From: Aeromicrobium sp. Root495
GTDB taxonomy: Bacteria > Actinomycetota > Actinomycetes > Propionibacteriales > Nocardioidaceae
Length of the DNA stretch: 64,000 nucleotides
Assembly (NCBI RefSeq): GCF_001426755.1
Contig: NZ_LMFJ01000001.1
Span: forward strand, 1,500,929-1,564,928
Reading direction: 5' to 3'
A model generated the notes under the pieces. That model was not told the DNA's origin. It worked only from the letters and a program-made list of their open reading frames with translations, and did not search any database. The translations under genes and the position numbers were made by a program. Of the stretch, positions 37,691 to 47,530 are shown one piece after another (position 1 is the stretch's first letter; each line of letters opens with the position of its first letter).

Positions 37691-38262
37691 CGAGCCGCCG
37701 CGCCGGGTCGGGTGGTGGCTGCTGACAGCGTGCGCGAGAAGTCGAGGAGTCGTTCCACGGCGGCTCCGCCCTCGGCCGCAGCGGCGAGCCGCAGCGAGAA
37801 GTCGTCTCCCGTGATGTTGCCGGTGTAGCCGTGGTCGGCGTCGCACTCCGGGTCGCTGCACCGGGCCGGCTCGAGGTCGAGCCGGGCGACCGCACCCCAG
37901 CCGACCGTGAGGACGGCCTCGGCCAGACGGCCGGTGGCCGAGGAGACCATGCGCGTGACCACGACGGAGCGCACCTGCTCGATGCCCACGGCCTCGGTGG
38001 TGGTGGAGGTGTACGGCTGCGGCAGGAGGTCGTCGGGCGGGTGCTCGTCGGTGTGGACGAGCAGGACCCTCGAGGCGGTGAGCACGAGCACCGTCATGTG
38101 ACGACGGATCTCCTCGTGGTCGAAGGTGGGCTCGTGGTGGACGACGAACGCCAGCACGCTCTCACCGGCCAACGCGTCCCGGAGCCCGCTGGCCACGACC
38201 TCGGGGTAGTACCCGCTGCGCGAGATCTCTTCGAACACCTCGGCGGATCGGTCCTGCGTCAT
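37687..38262 (-). CDS. DUF5998 family protein
   Basis: A 191-residue actinobacterial protein with GYYPEVVASGLRDALAGE, HHEPTFDHEEIRRHMTVLVLTASRVLLVHTDEH and a single Cys pair in RCSDPECDADHGYTGN. It matches DUF5998; function unknown. Its ATG overlaps the stop of the acetyltransferase gene (TGATG) and its stop overlaps the phosphatase start, so the three genes form one operon in the order acetyltransferase, DUF5998, phosphatase. Confidence 0.83.
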   Translation of the reverse strand: MTQDRSAEVFEEISRSGYYPEVVASGLRDALAGESVLAFVVHHEPTFDHEEIRRHMTVLVLTASRVLLVHTDEHPPDDLLPQPYTSTTTEAVGIEQVRSVVVTRMVSSATGRLAEAVLTVGWGAVARLDLEPARCSDPECDADHGYTGNITGDDFSLRLAAAAEGGAAVERLLDFSRTLSAATTRPGAAAR

Positions 38263-40955
38263 CACGCCAGCGTATCGCCCAGCACGGACGGACGGCTGAG
38301 CCGCCTGACGTACCACTCACCGCGCCGGTCGGACGACGGCACCACCTTGGCCCGCGCGCTCAGCGCGCTGAATCCCTGGGCCGTGACCAGCACCGGCTCG
38401 AGGTCGAGCTCGGCGATCTCGGGCAGGTCGTCCTTCATGGCCGCGAGTCGCAGGATCACGTCCTGGAGGCCGGGGATGTCGACGGGGTCGGAGCCGCGGT
38501 ACCCGTAGAGCAGCGGGGCCGAGCGCAGCCCGGCGATCATCGCCTCGGCGTCGCTGTCGGTGAGGGGTGGGATGCCGTAGGCGCGGTCACCCAGGAGCTC
38601 GCTGGGAGCGCCTGCCAGGCCGAAGGAGACGAGCGGCCCGAACAACGGGTCCTCGATGACGGTGAAGGAGACGGGGATCCCGTCGGGGGCGGAACGCTGC
38701 ACGAAGAACCGCGTCTCGGCCCGCATGCCGGTCCACCCGGTGAGGCCCTCCCAGGCCTCCTTCATGTCGTCGGCGTCGTGGATGTCGCGCCAGACGTGGG
38801 CCAGGTCGGGCCGGGCACGCAGGTGCTCGCTGCCGGCCTTCAGGACGACGTCCCAGCCGAGCGAGTCGGCGGCCTCGATGGCCTCCTCCACGGTGTGCAC
38901 GTTGATCCAGGTCCAGAGGTCGATGCCGTAGCAGGCCAGGAGCTGGTGGACCTGCTCCGTGGACAGCACGGCTCCGCGCGGCGCCTGCTCCAGGACCTCC
39001 TGGACGATGGCGCGCGCGTCTCCGGTGCGGTGGTCGAGCGCCGCGGGGTACTCGCCGTGGTCGCGGCTGGCCCACTCGGCGTACGTGACCACCCGCGCCA
39101 GGGCGCGGACGGCGGACTCCGGAGCGGAGTACGACGGCACCGAGCCGCGGCCGGCCGAGCCGCCGCGGACGTCGGCGACACGCAGGAGCTCGGGGACGCC
39201 CTCGCTGCCGAGGAAGGTGGACACGATGGGCTTGTCGGACTGCTCCCCCACCGCGGCCAGGACGTCGGCCACCTCCTCGCCCGAGGTGTTGATGGGCGGG
39301 ATGTAGACCACCATGAGCGCATCGACGTCGGGGTTGGCGAGCGCGGCCTCGATGGCCACCTCGAAGTCGTCGGCGTTGGCGTTGGCCCCGAGTGGCACGG
39401 GGTCGAGCACCTGCAGGCCGGCGGCGGTGGCGGCATCGGCCACGAGCAGGCCCATAGCGTCGGAGTTACCGACGACCGAGATGCGGTTGCCGGCGGGCAG
39501 CGGCTGGTGGGCGAGGATCTGCGCGACGTCGAACATCTCCTCGAGCGTGTCGACCTGGATGACACCGGCCTGCCGGAACATGGCGTCGACGGCCGCCTGC
39601 GGTGCCGTGCTGCGCTTGACCGCGTGGCCGACCGGCACGCCCTGCGTGGACCGGCCCGACTTCACGGCCACGATGGGCTTGGACTGGGAGACGCGCCGGG
39701 CGATGCGCGAGAACTTGCGCGGGTTGCCGATCGACTCCAGGTACAGCAGGACCACCTCGGTGGTCTCGTCCTCCGACCAGTACTGCAGGAGGTCGTTGCC
39801 CGAGACGTCGGCGCGGTTGCCGGCCGAGACGAAGGTGGACAGGCCCAGGCCGCGACGCGCCACCGACTCGAGGATGGCCGTGCCCAGCGCACCGGACTGG
39901 CAGAAGAAGCCGACCCGGCCTTGGGGCGGCATGCTCGTGGCGAGCGAGGCGTTCAGCTGCACGGCCTGCGTCGTGTTGATGACGCCCAGGCAGTTGGGAC
40001 CCACGAGGCGCAGCCCGTAGCTGCGGCACAGGTTGAGCAGCGTGCGCTGGCGCTTGCGTCCCGCCGGTCCTTCCTCGGCGAAGCCCGCCGAGATGACCAC
40101 GAGGCCGTGGACGCCCTTGGCGGCGCAGTCGAGCACGACGTCGTTGACCGACTCGGCCGGGACGGCGACGATCGCCAGGTCCACCTCCCCGGGAATGTCC
40201 TTCACGGTCTTGTAGGCCGGCAGGCCGGAGACGGCCTCGGCCGCGGAGTTCACCGCGTAGACGCTGCCCTGGTAGTCGCCCAGCACGAGGTTGCGCACCA
40301 TGGCCTGGCCGATGGAGTCCTGGCGGCGGCTGGCGCCCACCACGGCGATGCTGCGCGCCTCGAAGATCCGCTCGATGGAGGTGGCCTCGGCGCGCTGCTC
40401 GCGGGCCCGCATCACGTCGAGCGCCGAGTCGGTGGGGTCGATGCGGAAGCTGAGCCGCTGCACACCGTCCTCGACCTGGCCCCCGACGCGATAGCCCATC
40501 TCGCGGAAGACCTGCATCATGCGGTTGTTGGACGGGAGGACGTCGGCGGTGAACTCGGCGAGACCGCGCTCGCGGCCGGCCTGCGCCAGGTGCTCGAGCA
40601 ACAGCTGGGCCACCCCGCGCCCCTGGTGGGCGTCCTCGACGAGGAAGGCCACCTCGGCCTCGTCGTCGGTGACCGCGTCGTAGCGGCCCACCCCGATGAT
40701 GTCGTCGTGCAACGTGACGACGAAGGCCACGCGACGGTCCTGGTCGACCTGCGTGAACCGCGCGACGTCGCGCTGGGAGAGCGTGGGGTACGGAGCGAAG
40801 AACCGCAGGTACTTGGACTCGTCGGAGACCCGCGCGTAGAACTCCACGAGCTTCTCGGCGTCCGCCGGGACGATGGGCCGCAGCTGGGCCACGCGGCCGT
40901 CCTTGAGGAGGACGTCGGCCTCCCAGGAGGGGCGATCGGCCGTCAGATCGGTCAC
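38262..40955 (-). CDS. Pat-type protein acetyltransferase: N-terminal GNAT fused to NDP-forming acyl-CoA synthetase
   Basis: An 897-residue fusion. Residues ~15-180 are a GNAT domain (VEFYARVSDESKYLRFF, VAFLVEDAHQGRGVAQLLLEHLA). Then follow a CoA-binding domain (SIAVVGASRRQDSIGQAMVRNL), a succinyl-CoA-ligase-like domain with QSGALGTAIL, and an ATP-grasp region with WDVVLKAGSEHL. The GNAT-first order matches the Streptomyces Pat group that acetylates acyl-CoA synthetases, opposite to E. coli PatZ. Start is a GTG with TAGGTT 6 nt upstream. Gene diverges from parC. Confidence 0.88.
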   Translation of the reverse strand: MTDLTADRPSWEADVLLKDGRVAQLRPIVPADAEKLVEFYARVSDESKYLRFFAPYPTLSQRDVARFTQVDQDRRVAFVVTLHDDIIGVGRYDAVTDDEAEVAFLVEDAHQGRGVAQLLLEHLAQAGRERGLAEFTADVLPSNNRMMQVFREMGYRVGGQVEDGVQRLSFRIDPTDSALDVMRAREQRAEATSIERIFEARSIAVVGASRRQDSIGQAMVRNLVLGDYQGSVYAVNSAAEAVSGLPAYKTVKDIPGEVDLAIVAVPAESVNDVVLDCAAKGVHGLVVISAGFAEEGPAGRKRQRTLLNLCRSYGLRLVGPNCLGVINTTQAVQLNASLATSMPPQGRVGFFCQSGALGTAILESVARRGLGLSTFVSAGNRADVSGNDLLQYWSEDETTEVVLLYLESIGNPRKFSRIARRVSQSKPIVAVKSGRSTQGVPVGHAVKRSTAPQAAVDAMFRQAGVIQVDTLEEMFDVAQILAHQPLPAGNRISVVGNSDAMGLLVADAATAAGLQVLDPVPLGANANADDFEVAIEAALANPDVDALMVVYIPPINTSGEEVADVLAAVGEQSDKPIVSTFLGSEGVPELLRVADVRGGSAGRGSVPSYSAPESAVRALARVVTYAEWASRDHGEYPAALDHRTGDARAIVQEVLEQAPRGAVLSTEQVHQLLACYGIDLWTWINVHTVEEAIEAADSLGWDVVLKAGSEHLRARPDLAHVWRDIHDADDMKEAWEGLTGWTGMRAETRFFVQRSAPDGIPVSFTVIEDPLFGPLVSFGLAGAPSELLGDRAYGIPPLTDSDAEAMIAGLRSAPLLYGYRGSDPVDIPGLQDVILRLAAMKDDLPEIAELDLEPVLVTAQGFSALSARAKVVPSSDRRGEWYVRRLSRPSVLGDTLA

Positions 40956-40961
40956 AGGACC

Positions 40962-40967
40962 AACCTA
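40962..40967 (-). promoter_or_regulatory. Putative -10 element of the Pat-type gene (TAGGTT)
   Basis: TAGGTT on the minus strand, 6 nt before the GTG at 40955. Confidence 0.45.
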
Positions 40968-41070
40968 CCGGGTGGCCCGGCGGCGTGGCGCACGCTCGCC
41001 ACTCGGGACGACCGGGGAGAATGGCCGACGGACCTGTATTCCACGTGATCGAGAGGATGCTGCAGCGCGT

Positions 41071-43524
41071 ATGGCGGCCAAGCCACCCGTCGAGGAGTTC
41101 GACGAGCACATCATCGACACCGACATCACGGACGAGATGAACGCCAGCTTCATCGAGTACGCGTACTCGGTGATCTACTCGCGCGCCATCCCGGACGCGC
41201 GCGACGGGCTCAAGCCCGTGCAGCGGCGCACGCTCTACACGATGGACGACATGGGTCTGCGGCACGACCGTGGCCACGTCAAGAGCGCACGTGTCGTCGG
41301 CGAGGTCATGGGCAAGCTGCACCCCCATGGCGACAGCGCCATCTACGACGCCCTCGTGCGGCTGGTGCAGCCGTGGTCGCTGCGCGTCCCGCTGATCGAC
41401 GGCCACGGCAACTTCGGCTCGCAGGACGACGGCCCCGCCGCGATGCGCTACACCGAGTGCCGCATGGACCTCGCGGCCGAGGCCATGACGGGCTCCATCG
41501 ACGAGGACACCGTCGACTTCCGACCCAACTACGACGGCCGGGAGATGGAGCCGTCGGTCCTGCCGGCCGCGCTCCCCAACCTGCTCGTCAACGGCGCCAC
41601 GGGCATCGCGGTGGGCATGGCCACCAACATTGCCCCGCACAACCTCGTGGAGGTCGTGCAGGCCTGCAAGCACCTCATCGACCACCCGGCCGCCGACCTC
41701 GACGACCTCATGAAGTTCATCCCCGGTCCCGACCTGCCCACCGGCGGCAAGATCGTGGGCCTCGACGGCGTGCGCGACGCCTACGCCAGCGGCAACGGCT
41801 CGTTCCGCATGCGTGCCACGGCCCGCATCGAGAACGTCACGCCGCGCCGCAAGGGCATCATCGTCACCGAGCTGCCGTACAACGTGGGTCCCGAGAAGGT
41901 CATCGAGGCCATCAAGAAGCTCGTGGAGTCCAAGAAGCTCCAGGGCATCTCCGACCTCAAGAACCTCAGCGACCGTCACAAGGGTCTGCATCTGGTCATC
42001 GAGGTCAAGAACGGCTTCGTCCCCGAGAGCCTGCTGGAGACGCTGTACGCCAAGACGCCCATGGAGACGTCGTTCGGCATCAACGCCGTCGCCCTCGTGG
42101 AGGGTCAGCCGCGCACCATGGGGCTGAAGCAGATGCTGGAGGTCTTCCTCGATCACCGCTACGAGGTGGTCCGGCGGCGCAGCGAGTTCCGCCGGCGCAA
42201 GGCGGCCGACCGCCTGCACCTGGTCGAGGGTCTGCTCATCGCCATCCTCGACATCGACGAGGTCATCCAGCTCATCCGCTCCAGCGACAGCCGTGGCGAG
42301 GCCCGTGGCCGCCTCATCGAGGTCTTCGACCTCTCCGAGGCCCAGGCCGAGTTCATCCTCGACCGCACCCTCGGCAGCCTCACCAAGTTCTCGCGCATCG
42401 AGCTGGAGAAGGAGGCCGACGACCTGCGCCGCACCATCGACGCGCTCGACGAGATCCTCGGCAACACCGCCGTGCTCCGTGCTCTCGTCGGCACCGAGCT
42501 CGACGCCGTCGCCCAGCAGTTCGGCACCCCCCGACGCACCGTCCTGCTGCAGTCGGCCGGCCAGTCCGTCACGGCGAGCGCCAAGGCCGCCCCGCTCGAG
42601 GTGGCCGACGACCCCTGCTGGGTGCTGCTCTCGGCCACGGGGCTGTTGGCCCGCACGAGCGACGACACACCGCTCGGCGAGGTGGGGCGGCGCGCCAAGC
42701 ACGACGTCATCGTGTCCGCCGTGCGGTCCACCGCGCGCGGCCAGGTGGGCCTCGTCACCGCCGGCGGCACGGTCCGGCGCATCGACGTCCTCGACGTCCC
42801 GGCCCTTCCTCCCACGGCCCAGGCGCCCAACCTGCAGGGCGGCATCCCCTGGGGCGAGCTCGTGGCGCTGGAGCACGCGCCACTCGCCCTCATGACCTTC
42901 GACGACGACGTCCCCGGGCTCGCCCTCGGCACCCGTCAAGGCATCGTGAAGCGGGTCAGGCCCGAGCAGCTCAACCGCGACGAGTGGGAGATCATCTCGC
43001 TGGCCGACGGGGACGCCGTGGTGGGCGCGGTCCCCCTCGCCACGGGCGAGGAGTCCCTGGCCTTCATCACCTCCGACGCCAACCTGCTCCACTTCTCGGC
43101 CTCGCTCGTGAGGCCGCAGGGACGCAGCGGCGGCGGCGTGGCGGGCGTCAAGCTCGCCCCGGGCGCCACCGTGGTCTCCTTCGGCACCGTGGCCGACCCG
43201 TCGTCGGCGTTCGTCGTCTCGGTGGCCGGCTCGGCCGACGCCCTGCCGGGCACGCAGACCGGAACCGCCAAGGTCACCCCGTTCGAGGTCTATCCCTCCA
43301 AGGGCCGGGCCACCGGCGGCGTCCGCGTGCAACGTCTGCTGAAGGGCGAGGACGCACTCATCCTCGGGTGGGTCGGCGACGGCACGCCCGTCGCGTGCGC
43401 CCGCAGCGGCAGCGCCGTCGAGCTCCCCGAGCCCACCGACAAGCGCGACGCGTCCGGCGTCCCGGTGGCCCAGCCGGTCCATGCCGTGGCTTCTCCTGCC
43501 GGCTCGCTCGCGGGCACGCGATGA
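41071..43524 (+). CDS. parC: DNA topoisomerase IV subunit A (ParC-like; GyrA family)
   Basis: An 817-residue type IIA topoisomerase A subunit that cuts and rejoins DNA to decatenate daughter chromosomes. The N-terminal core has [36 protein letters not shown], and catalytic Tyr127 in [11 protein letters not shown] coiled-coil follows near residues 400-460 ([17 protein letters not shown]). The C-terminal beta-pinwheel lacks an obvious GyrA-box (QRRGGKG), which fits ParC rather than gyrase. The matching B subunit is encoded at 49087-51141. Confidence 0.93.
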   Translation: MAAKPPVEEFDEHIIDTDITDEMNASFIEYAYSVIYSRAIPDARDGLKPVQRRTLYTMDDMGLRHDRGHVKSARVVGEVMGKLHPHGDSAIYDALVRLVQPWSLRVPLIDGHGNFGSQDDGPAAMRYTECRMDLAAEAMTGSIDEDTVDFRPNYDGREMEPSVLPAALPNLLVNGATGIAVGMATNIAPHNLVEVVQACKHLIDHPAADLDDLMKFIPGPDLPTGGKIVGLDGVRDAYASGNGSFRMRATARIENVTPRRKGIIVTELPYNVGPEKVIEAIKKLVESKKLQGISDLKNLSDRHKGLHLVIEVKNGFVPESLLETLYAKTPMETSFGINAVALVEGQPRTMGLKQMLEVFLDHRYEVVRRRSEFRRRKAADRLHLVEGLLIAILDIDEVIQLIRSSDSRGEARGRLIEVFDLSEAQAEFILDRTLGSLTKFSRIELEKEADDLRRTIDALDEILGNTAVLRALVGTELDAVAQQFGTPRRTVLLQSAGQSVTASAKAAPLEVADDPCWVLLSATGLLARTSDDTPLGEVGRRAKHDVIVSAVRSTARGQVGLVTAGGTVRRIDVLDVPALPPTAQAPNLQGGIPWGELVALEHAPLALMTFDDDVPGLALGTRQGIVKRVRPEQLNRDEWEIISLADGDAVVGAVPLATGEESLAFITSDANLLHFSASLVRPQGRSGGGVAGVKLAPGATVVSFGTVADPSSAFVVSVAGSADALPGTQTGTAKVTPFEVYPSKGRATGGVRVQRLLKGEDALILGWVGDGTPVACARSGSAVELPEPTDKRDASGVPVAQPVHAVASPAGSLAGTR

Positions 43525-43560
43525 CCCGCCGGGAGTGCGCTCGCGTGCAAGACTGACGTC

Positions 43561-44283
43561 GTGCGCACCCGTCTCCTCACCGTCCTGGCGCCCGTCGTGG
43601 TCGCCGCCCTGCTCCTCAGCGGCTGCTCGGGCGGGGGCGACAAGGAATCCACGTCGTCGAGCGACCTGGAGGCTCGACTCCTGACGGCCAAGAAGGCCAT
43701 CGACGGCGCTGCCAGCCTGCAGGTGTCCATCTCCACGGACAAGGTCCCCGACGGCGTGAGCGGCCTCAAGTCGGCCACGGGCGTCGGCACCCACGCACCC
43801 GCCTTCAAGGGCAAGGTGAGCGTCGTGAGCGGTGGCTCGAGCATCAGCGCCGACGTGATCGCCACGGACGGCAAGGTCTGGGCCAAGCTGGGCTTCTCCC
43901 CGGCCTACCTGACCATCTCGCCCAAGACGCTCAACGCCCCGGACCCGGCCACCCTCGTGGGCACCGAGGGCGACGGTCTCGCCGTCATCCTCGCCAACAC
44001 CGCCGGCACCGAGCAGGGCGACCGGTCCCGCGACGGCAAGGCGGTCCTCACCACCATCACCGGAACCATCAAGGGCTCGGTCATCCAGCAGTTCCTGCCC
44101 ACGGCCGACGACGCCGGCAGCTTCACCGTGAGCTACCGGCTCGACGACGACGACCTCCTGCGCGACGCCACGATCAAGGGCCCCTTCTACGAGGGCTCGC
44201 CCGACGTCACCTACCGCGTCAAGCTCGCACCGTCGGACGAGTCCGTGAGCATCGACCCCCCGAAGAGCGCCGGTGGCGCCTGA
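43561..44283 (+). CDS. lprG: LppX/LprA/LprF/LprG family lipoprotein (LprG-like)
   Basis: A 240-residue lipoprotein: MRTRLLTVLAP, hydrophobic stretch, lipobox LSGC with Cys22. The mature part has LEARLLTAKKAIDGAASLQVSIST, then VSVVSGGSSISADVIATDGKVWAKLGF and ATIKGPFYEGSPDVTYRVKLAPSDESVSI, the half-barrel lipid-binding fold of LprG. In mycobacteria LprG carries acylated glycolipids and triacylglycerol and is encoded just before the MFS exporter P55 (Rv1410c). The same arrangement occurs here, with an 11-bp overlap. The start is a GTG 36 bp after parC. Confidence 0.83.
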   Translation: MRTRLLTVLAPVVVAALLLSGCSGGGDKESTSSSDLEARLLTAKKAIDGAASLQVSISTDKVPDGVSGLKSATGVGTHAPAFKGKVSVVSGGSSISADVIATDGKVWAKLGFSPAYLTISPKTLNAPDPATLVGTEGDGLAVILANTAGTEQGDRSRDGKAVLTTITGTIKGSVIQQFLPTADDAGSFTVSYRLDDDDLLRDATIKGPFYEGSPDVTYRVKLAPSDESVSIDPPKSAGGA

Positions 44284-46021
44284 GCCTGGCGCCGCGGCGT
44301 CGGTGACGCGCTCGTCGCAGGTCCTGCTGGCGCTCGCAGCCGTCGCCATCGGTTTCGCCGCGGCCGACACCTACGTCGTGGTCCTGGCGCTGCCGGACAT
44401 GATGACGGCGGTCGGCCTCGACGTCGAGGAGATCCAGAAGGCCGCCCCGGTCATCTCGGGCTTCCTGCTGGGCTACGTGGCCGTCCTTCCGCTCATCGGT
44501 CGCATCTCCGACCTGCGGGGACGGGTCCCCGTGCTCATCGGCAGCCTCGTGGTGTTCGCCGTGGGATCCGTCGTCACCGCTGCTGCCTTCGACCTGCCCA
44601 CCATGGTCACGGGACGGCTCCTGCAGGGCGTGGGCGGCGGCGGCCTCATCCCGCCCACCCTCGCGCTCGTGGCCGACCTCTGGCCCCCGAACCGCCGCGG
44701 TCTCCCCCTCGGGATCGTGGGCGCCGTCCAGGAGCTGGGCAGCGTGCTCGGTCCGCTCTACGGCGCGGTCGTGCTCGCGTTCGGCTCGTGGCGAGAGATC
44801 TTCTGGCTCAACTGTGCCGTCGGGCTCGTGCTCGCAGCGGCCATCCTGACCCGGCGCGGCTCGGTGCCCGACACCGCCACCCCCGATCCCCGCGGCCGAC
44901 CTGACGTCGTCGGCGCCGCCCTCGCCGTCCTCGCGCTCGTCGCCCTGAGCCTGACGATGCTGGAGCCTCGGCGCCTCACGGAGGGCGTCACCACGGGCCT
45001 TGCCTTCCTGCCCGTCACCGGCGACTCCCGCTGGCTCACTCCGGTCGCCCTGGTCACGTATGGCCTGCTGCTCCTCTTCCTCCTCCGGCAGGCGACGGCC
45101 CGCCGTCCGATCCTCGGGTGGCGCAGCTGGGGCCAGATCGCGCGCAGCACCGATCTCCTCGGGGCTGCCTTCCTGACCGTCGCGCTCGGAGCCGTCATCG
45201 TGGCGTTCGCCTCGGCCGAGCCCGAGCGCTCGGCGCTGTCGCCGCAGGCGTGGTGGCTCCTGCCCCTCGCGGTCGTCGCGGCCCTGGGCTTCGGCTGGCG
45301 CCAGCGCGTGGCCACACAGCCGCTCGTCCCCCGGGGCGCCCTGAGCGAGCGACCGGCCTGGGGCGCGCTCGTCGTCTCGTTCTTCATCGGCGCATCGCTC
45401 ATCGCGGCACTCGTCGACATCCCGTTCTTCGCCCGCCTCACCGTCTACCGCGACTCCCAGCTCGATGCGGCCCTCGTGCTCGTCCGGTTCCTGGTCGCCC
45501 TCCCGGTCGGCGCCGTGCTCGGGGGTTGGCTGCTGCGCTGGGTCCACCCCGCAGCACTCACCGCGGTGGCGATGCTGATGAGCGCCCTCTCGTTCGTCCA
45601 CATGGCCACGTGGGGCGCCACCTCGGTCTCCGACCCGCTCGAGACCATCTCGCTCGTCGTCGCCGGCCTGGGGTTCGGCCTGGCCATCGCGCCCGTCAAC
45701 TCGGCTCTGCTCGGCCACACCGCCGACGCCGTGCACGGCGTGGCCAGCGCCCTGCTCGTCGTGGCGCGGATGGTGGGCATGCTCATCGGCATCTCGGCCC
45801 TCACCACGCTCGGCCTGCAGAAGTTCTACTCCGCCTCGCGAGGCATCCCCGACGTCACCGAGCTCTGCGGATCGGCCACGGCCTGCCAGGCCTATCGCGA
45901 TGCCGTGCGCGGCGCCGGCATCGAACAGCTGCACACCGTCTTCCTGGGTGCAGCGGCGTGCGCCGTCCTGGCCGCCCTGCTGTCGATCCTGCTGCTCCGC
46001 GGGGCCCGCCGCGACGTGTGA
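44273..46021 (+). CDS. P55-like 14-TM MFS exporter
   Basis: A 582-residue membrane protein of the DHA2 type with about fourteen hydrophobic segments. Motifs: FAAADTYVVVLALPDMM in helix 1, GRISDLRGRVPVLIGSLVVF (motif A), RLLQGVGGGGLIPPTLALVADLWPP, and GAVQELGSVLGPLYGA (motif C-like antiporter signature). The GTG start overlaps lprG by 11 bp. Pairing with an LprG-like lipoprotein suggests it moves lipids across the envelope like mycobacterial Rv1410c. A multidrug pump is the alternative. Confidence 0.85.
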   Translation: MAPEPGAAASVTRSSQVLLALAAVAIGFAAADTYVVVLALPDMMTAVGLDVEEIQKAAPVISGFLLGYVAVLPLIGRISDLRGRVPVLIGSLVVFAVGSVVTAAAFDLPTMVTGRLLQGVGGGGLIPPTLALVADLWPPNRRGLPLGIVGAVQELGSVLGPLYGAVVLAFGSWREIFWLNCAVGLVLAAAILTRRGSVPDTATPDPRGRPDVVGAALAVLALVALSLTMLEPRRLTEGVTTGLAFLPVTGDSRWLTPVALVTYGLLLLFLLRQATARRPILGWRSWGQIARSTDLLGAAFLTVALGAVIVAFASAEPERSALSPQAWWLLPLAVVAALGFGWRQRVATQPLVPRGALSERPAWGALVVSFFIGASLIAALVDIPFFARLTVYRDSQLDAALVLVRFLVALPVGAVLGGWLLRWVHPAALTAVAMLMSALSFVHMATWGATSVSDPLETISLVVAGLGFGLAIAPVNSALLGHTADAVHGVASALLVVARMVGMLIGISALTTLGLQKFYSASRGIPDVTELCGSATACQAYRDAVRGAGIEQLHTVFLGAAACAVLAALLSILLLRGARRDV

Positions 46022-46065
46022 GGCGGACCTCACGAACCTCACGGGCGGTCTCCGGCATCCGTCGA

Positions 46066-46071
46066 TAGGCT
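46066..46071 (+). promoter_or_regulatory. Putative -10 element of the carbonic anhydrase gene (TAGGCT)
   Basis: TAGGCT lies 6 nt before the GTG at 46078, consistent with leaderless transcription. Confidence 0.5.
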
Positions 46072-46077
46072 CGGACC

Positions 46078-46572
46078 GTGACCGGTTTCGACGATCTTCT
46101 TGCTTCCAATCGGCAGTTCGCCGAGTCCTTCGACCTCGCCGGGTTCGACGGCATCGCCAAGGCCGGCGTGGCCATGGTGACGTGCATGGACTCGCGCATC
46201 GACCCCCTGGGGATGATCGGCCTCTCCCCCGGAGACGCCAAGATCCTGCGCAACCCCGGTGGCCGCGTGACGGAGCGCGTTCTCGTCGCGGTCGTCCTCG
46301 GCGTGACGCTGCTGCAGGTGAAGCGGGTCATGATCGTGCAGCACACCCGCTGCGCCATGGCCTCGGCCTCCGAGGACGAGCTGCACGCCCGCATCGAGGA
46401 GCGCACCGGCGTCGACGCCACCTGGATGGAGCTCGGAGCCATCGACGACCAGGAGGCGTCCATCCGCGCTGACGTCCACAAGGTGGTCTCGCACCCCCTC
46501 GTGCCCTCCGACATCGAGGTGGGCGGCTTCGTCTACGACGTCGACTCGGGCCTGCTCACGCCGGTCGTCTGA
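46078..46572 (+). CDS. Beta-class carbonic anhydrase
   Basis: A 164-residue zinc enzyme that interconverts CO2 and bicarbonate. Zinc ligands are Cys36 in TCMDSRID, His89 and Cys92 in QHTRCAM. The catalytic Asp38/Arg40 dyad is present. GDAKILRNPGGRVT is the usual conserved segment. Slightly shorter than plant-type enzymes, matching the small actinobacterial/archaeal clade. Its stop is 4 bp from the convergent DUF1707 gene. Confidence 0.93.
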   Translation: MTGFDDLLASNRQFAESFDLAGFDGIAKAGVAMVTCMDSRIDPLGMIGLSPGDAKILRNPGGRVTERVLVAVVLGVTLLQVKRVMIVQHTRCAMASASEDELHARIEERTGVDATWMELGAIDDQEASIRADVHKVVSHPLVPSDIEVGGFVYDVDSGLLTPVV

Positions 46573-46576
46573 GCCT

Positions 46577-47485
46577 TCAGGTCGCGTTGCCGGTGAGGTC
46601 GTAGCGGGCGGTCTGGAAGCTGCCGTCCGTGCCGATCACCGTGACGGTGATGCCGGTGGGCAGCACGTCGGTCTGGACGGTGCGTGGGTCCGTCACCCCG
46701 AGCCGCTGGACCGCACGGTCGCGGACGCGCGCCAGGACGTCCGTGAGCGGTGCGAGGTCGAACGTGGGCGACACAGGAGAGTCGAACGACGTGGTGCGCG
46801 TGCTCGTGGACTGCACCGTGCCGTTGAGCCACCGCGTCTCCTTGGCCTCGCCGGTGGGGGTGCGGACCCAGACCGTGGCCACGGCGTCGTAGAAGCGCAC
46901 CCGTTCCACCCTGGTCGTGCCGTTCTGCTCGCGGACGTCGTCGACGATGGAGCTCCAGGCCGACCTCGTGTCGAGGTCGCCCGAGCCGCTCGAGAAACCG
47001 ACGACCCCGGTGAACACCGACGTGACGATGCCGAACACGCCGGCGAAGCACGGCAGCAGAACCGCGATCCCGATGACGCCCAGGACGCACCCGAGTCGTC
47101 CCCGCGGCGCCTTGATCCCAGGCCTGCCCTGCGGACCCTGCCAGCTCGTGGTCGGCATGCCCGGCGTCTGGGCGCCTGACGTCCGGGGCGCAGAGACCGG
47201 TCCCGGCGCTCCGGCTGCGGGCTGCTGCGGCCAGGACGGGTGCGGGGAGGGCTGAGGCGGCTGGTAGGGCTGCTGCGCGACCTGCGAGGGCGGGGTCACC
47301 GGGGCCTCGAGGCCGGCCGTCAGCCCGGCGAGGTCGCCCCGGGTGGCGGCAGCGTCGACCCGATCGAACCTCAGAGCCCGATCGGCCGCCGTGATGCGCC
47401 CGCTCGCGTACGCGGCATCGATGAGCGCCTTGGCGCGCTTCTTGTCCCCCCGCCCCGCCCCGGCGGGATCGCTCATGTCGCTCAC
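46577..47485 (-). CDS. DUF1707-like membrane protein
   Basis: A 302-residue protein. The N-terminal 60 residues carry a DUF1707/SHOCT-like motif (AKALIDAAYASGRITAADRALRFDRVDAAATRGDLAGL). A Pro/Gln-rich linker (residues ~65-115) leads to one transmembrane segment (LGCVLGVIGIAVLLPCFAGVFGI). The remaining 160 residues are probably extracytoplasmic. The GTG start is favoured over the ATG nine bases downstream because TAGTAT lies 7 nt before it. Function unknown. Confidence 0.72.
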   Translation of the reverse strand: MSDMSDPAGAGRGDKKRAKALIDAAYASGRITAADRALRFDRVDAAATRGDLAGLTAGLEAPVTPPSQVAQQPYQPPQPSPHPSWPQQPAAGAPGPVSAPRTSGAQTPGMPTTSWQGPQGRPGIKAPRGRLGCVLGVIGIAVLLPCFAGVFGIVTSVFTGVVGFSSGSGDLDTRSAWSSIVDDVREQNGTTRVERVRFYDAVATVWVRTPTGEAKETRWLNGTVQSTSTRTTSFDSPVSPTFDLAPLTDVLARVRDRAVQRLGVTDPRTVQTDVLPTGITVTVIGTDGSFQTARYDLTGNAT

Positions 47486-47492
47486 GCGCCGG

Positions 47493-47498
47493 ATACTA
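47493..47498 (-). promoter_or_regulatory. Putative -10 element of the DUF1707-like gene (TAGTAT)
   Basis: TAGTAT on the minus strand, 7 nt before the GTG at 47485. Confidence 0.45.
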
Positions 47499-47530
47499 GC
47501 GCGACGAGTGGGTCCTTCGGCCGACCTTCG

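Noticed and set aside
39466..44370. A 1634-codon open frame on the minus strand
   Set aside because: It runs antisense through parC and lprG and then in another frame of the Pat-type gene. It is a GC-driven shadow, not a giant gene.
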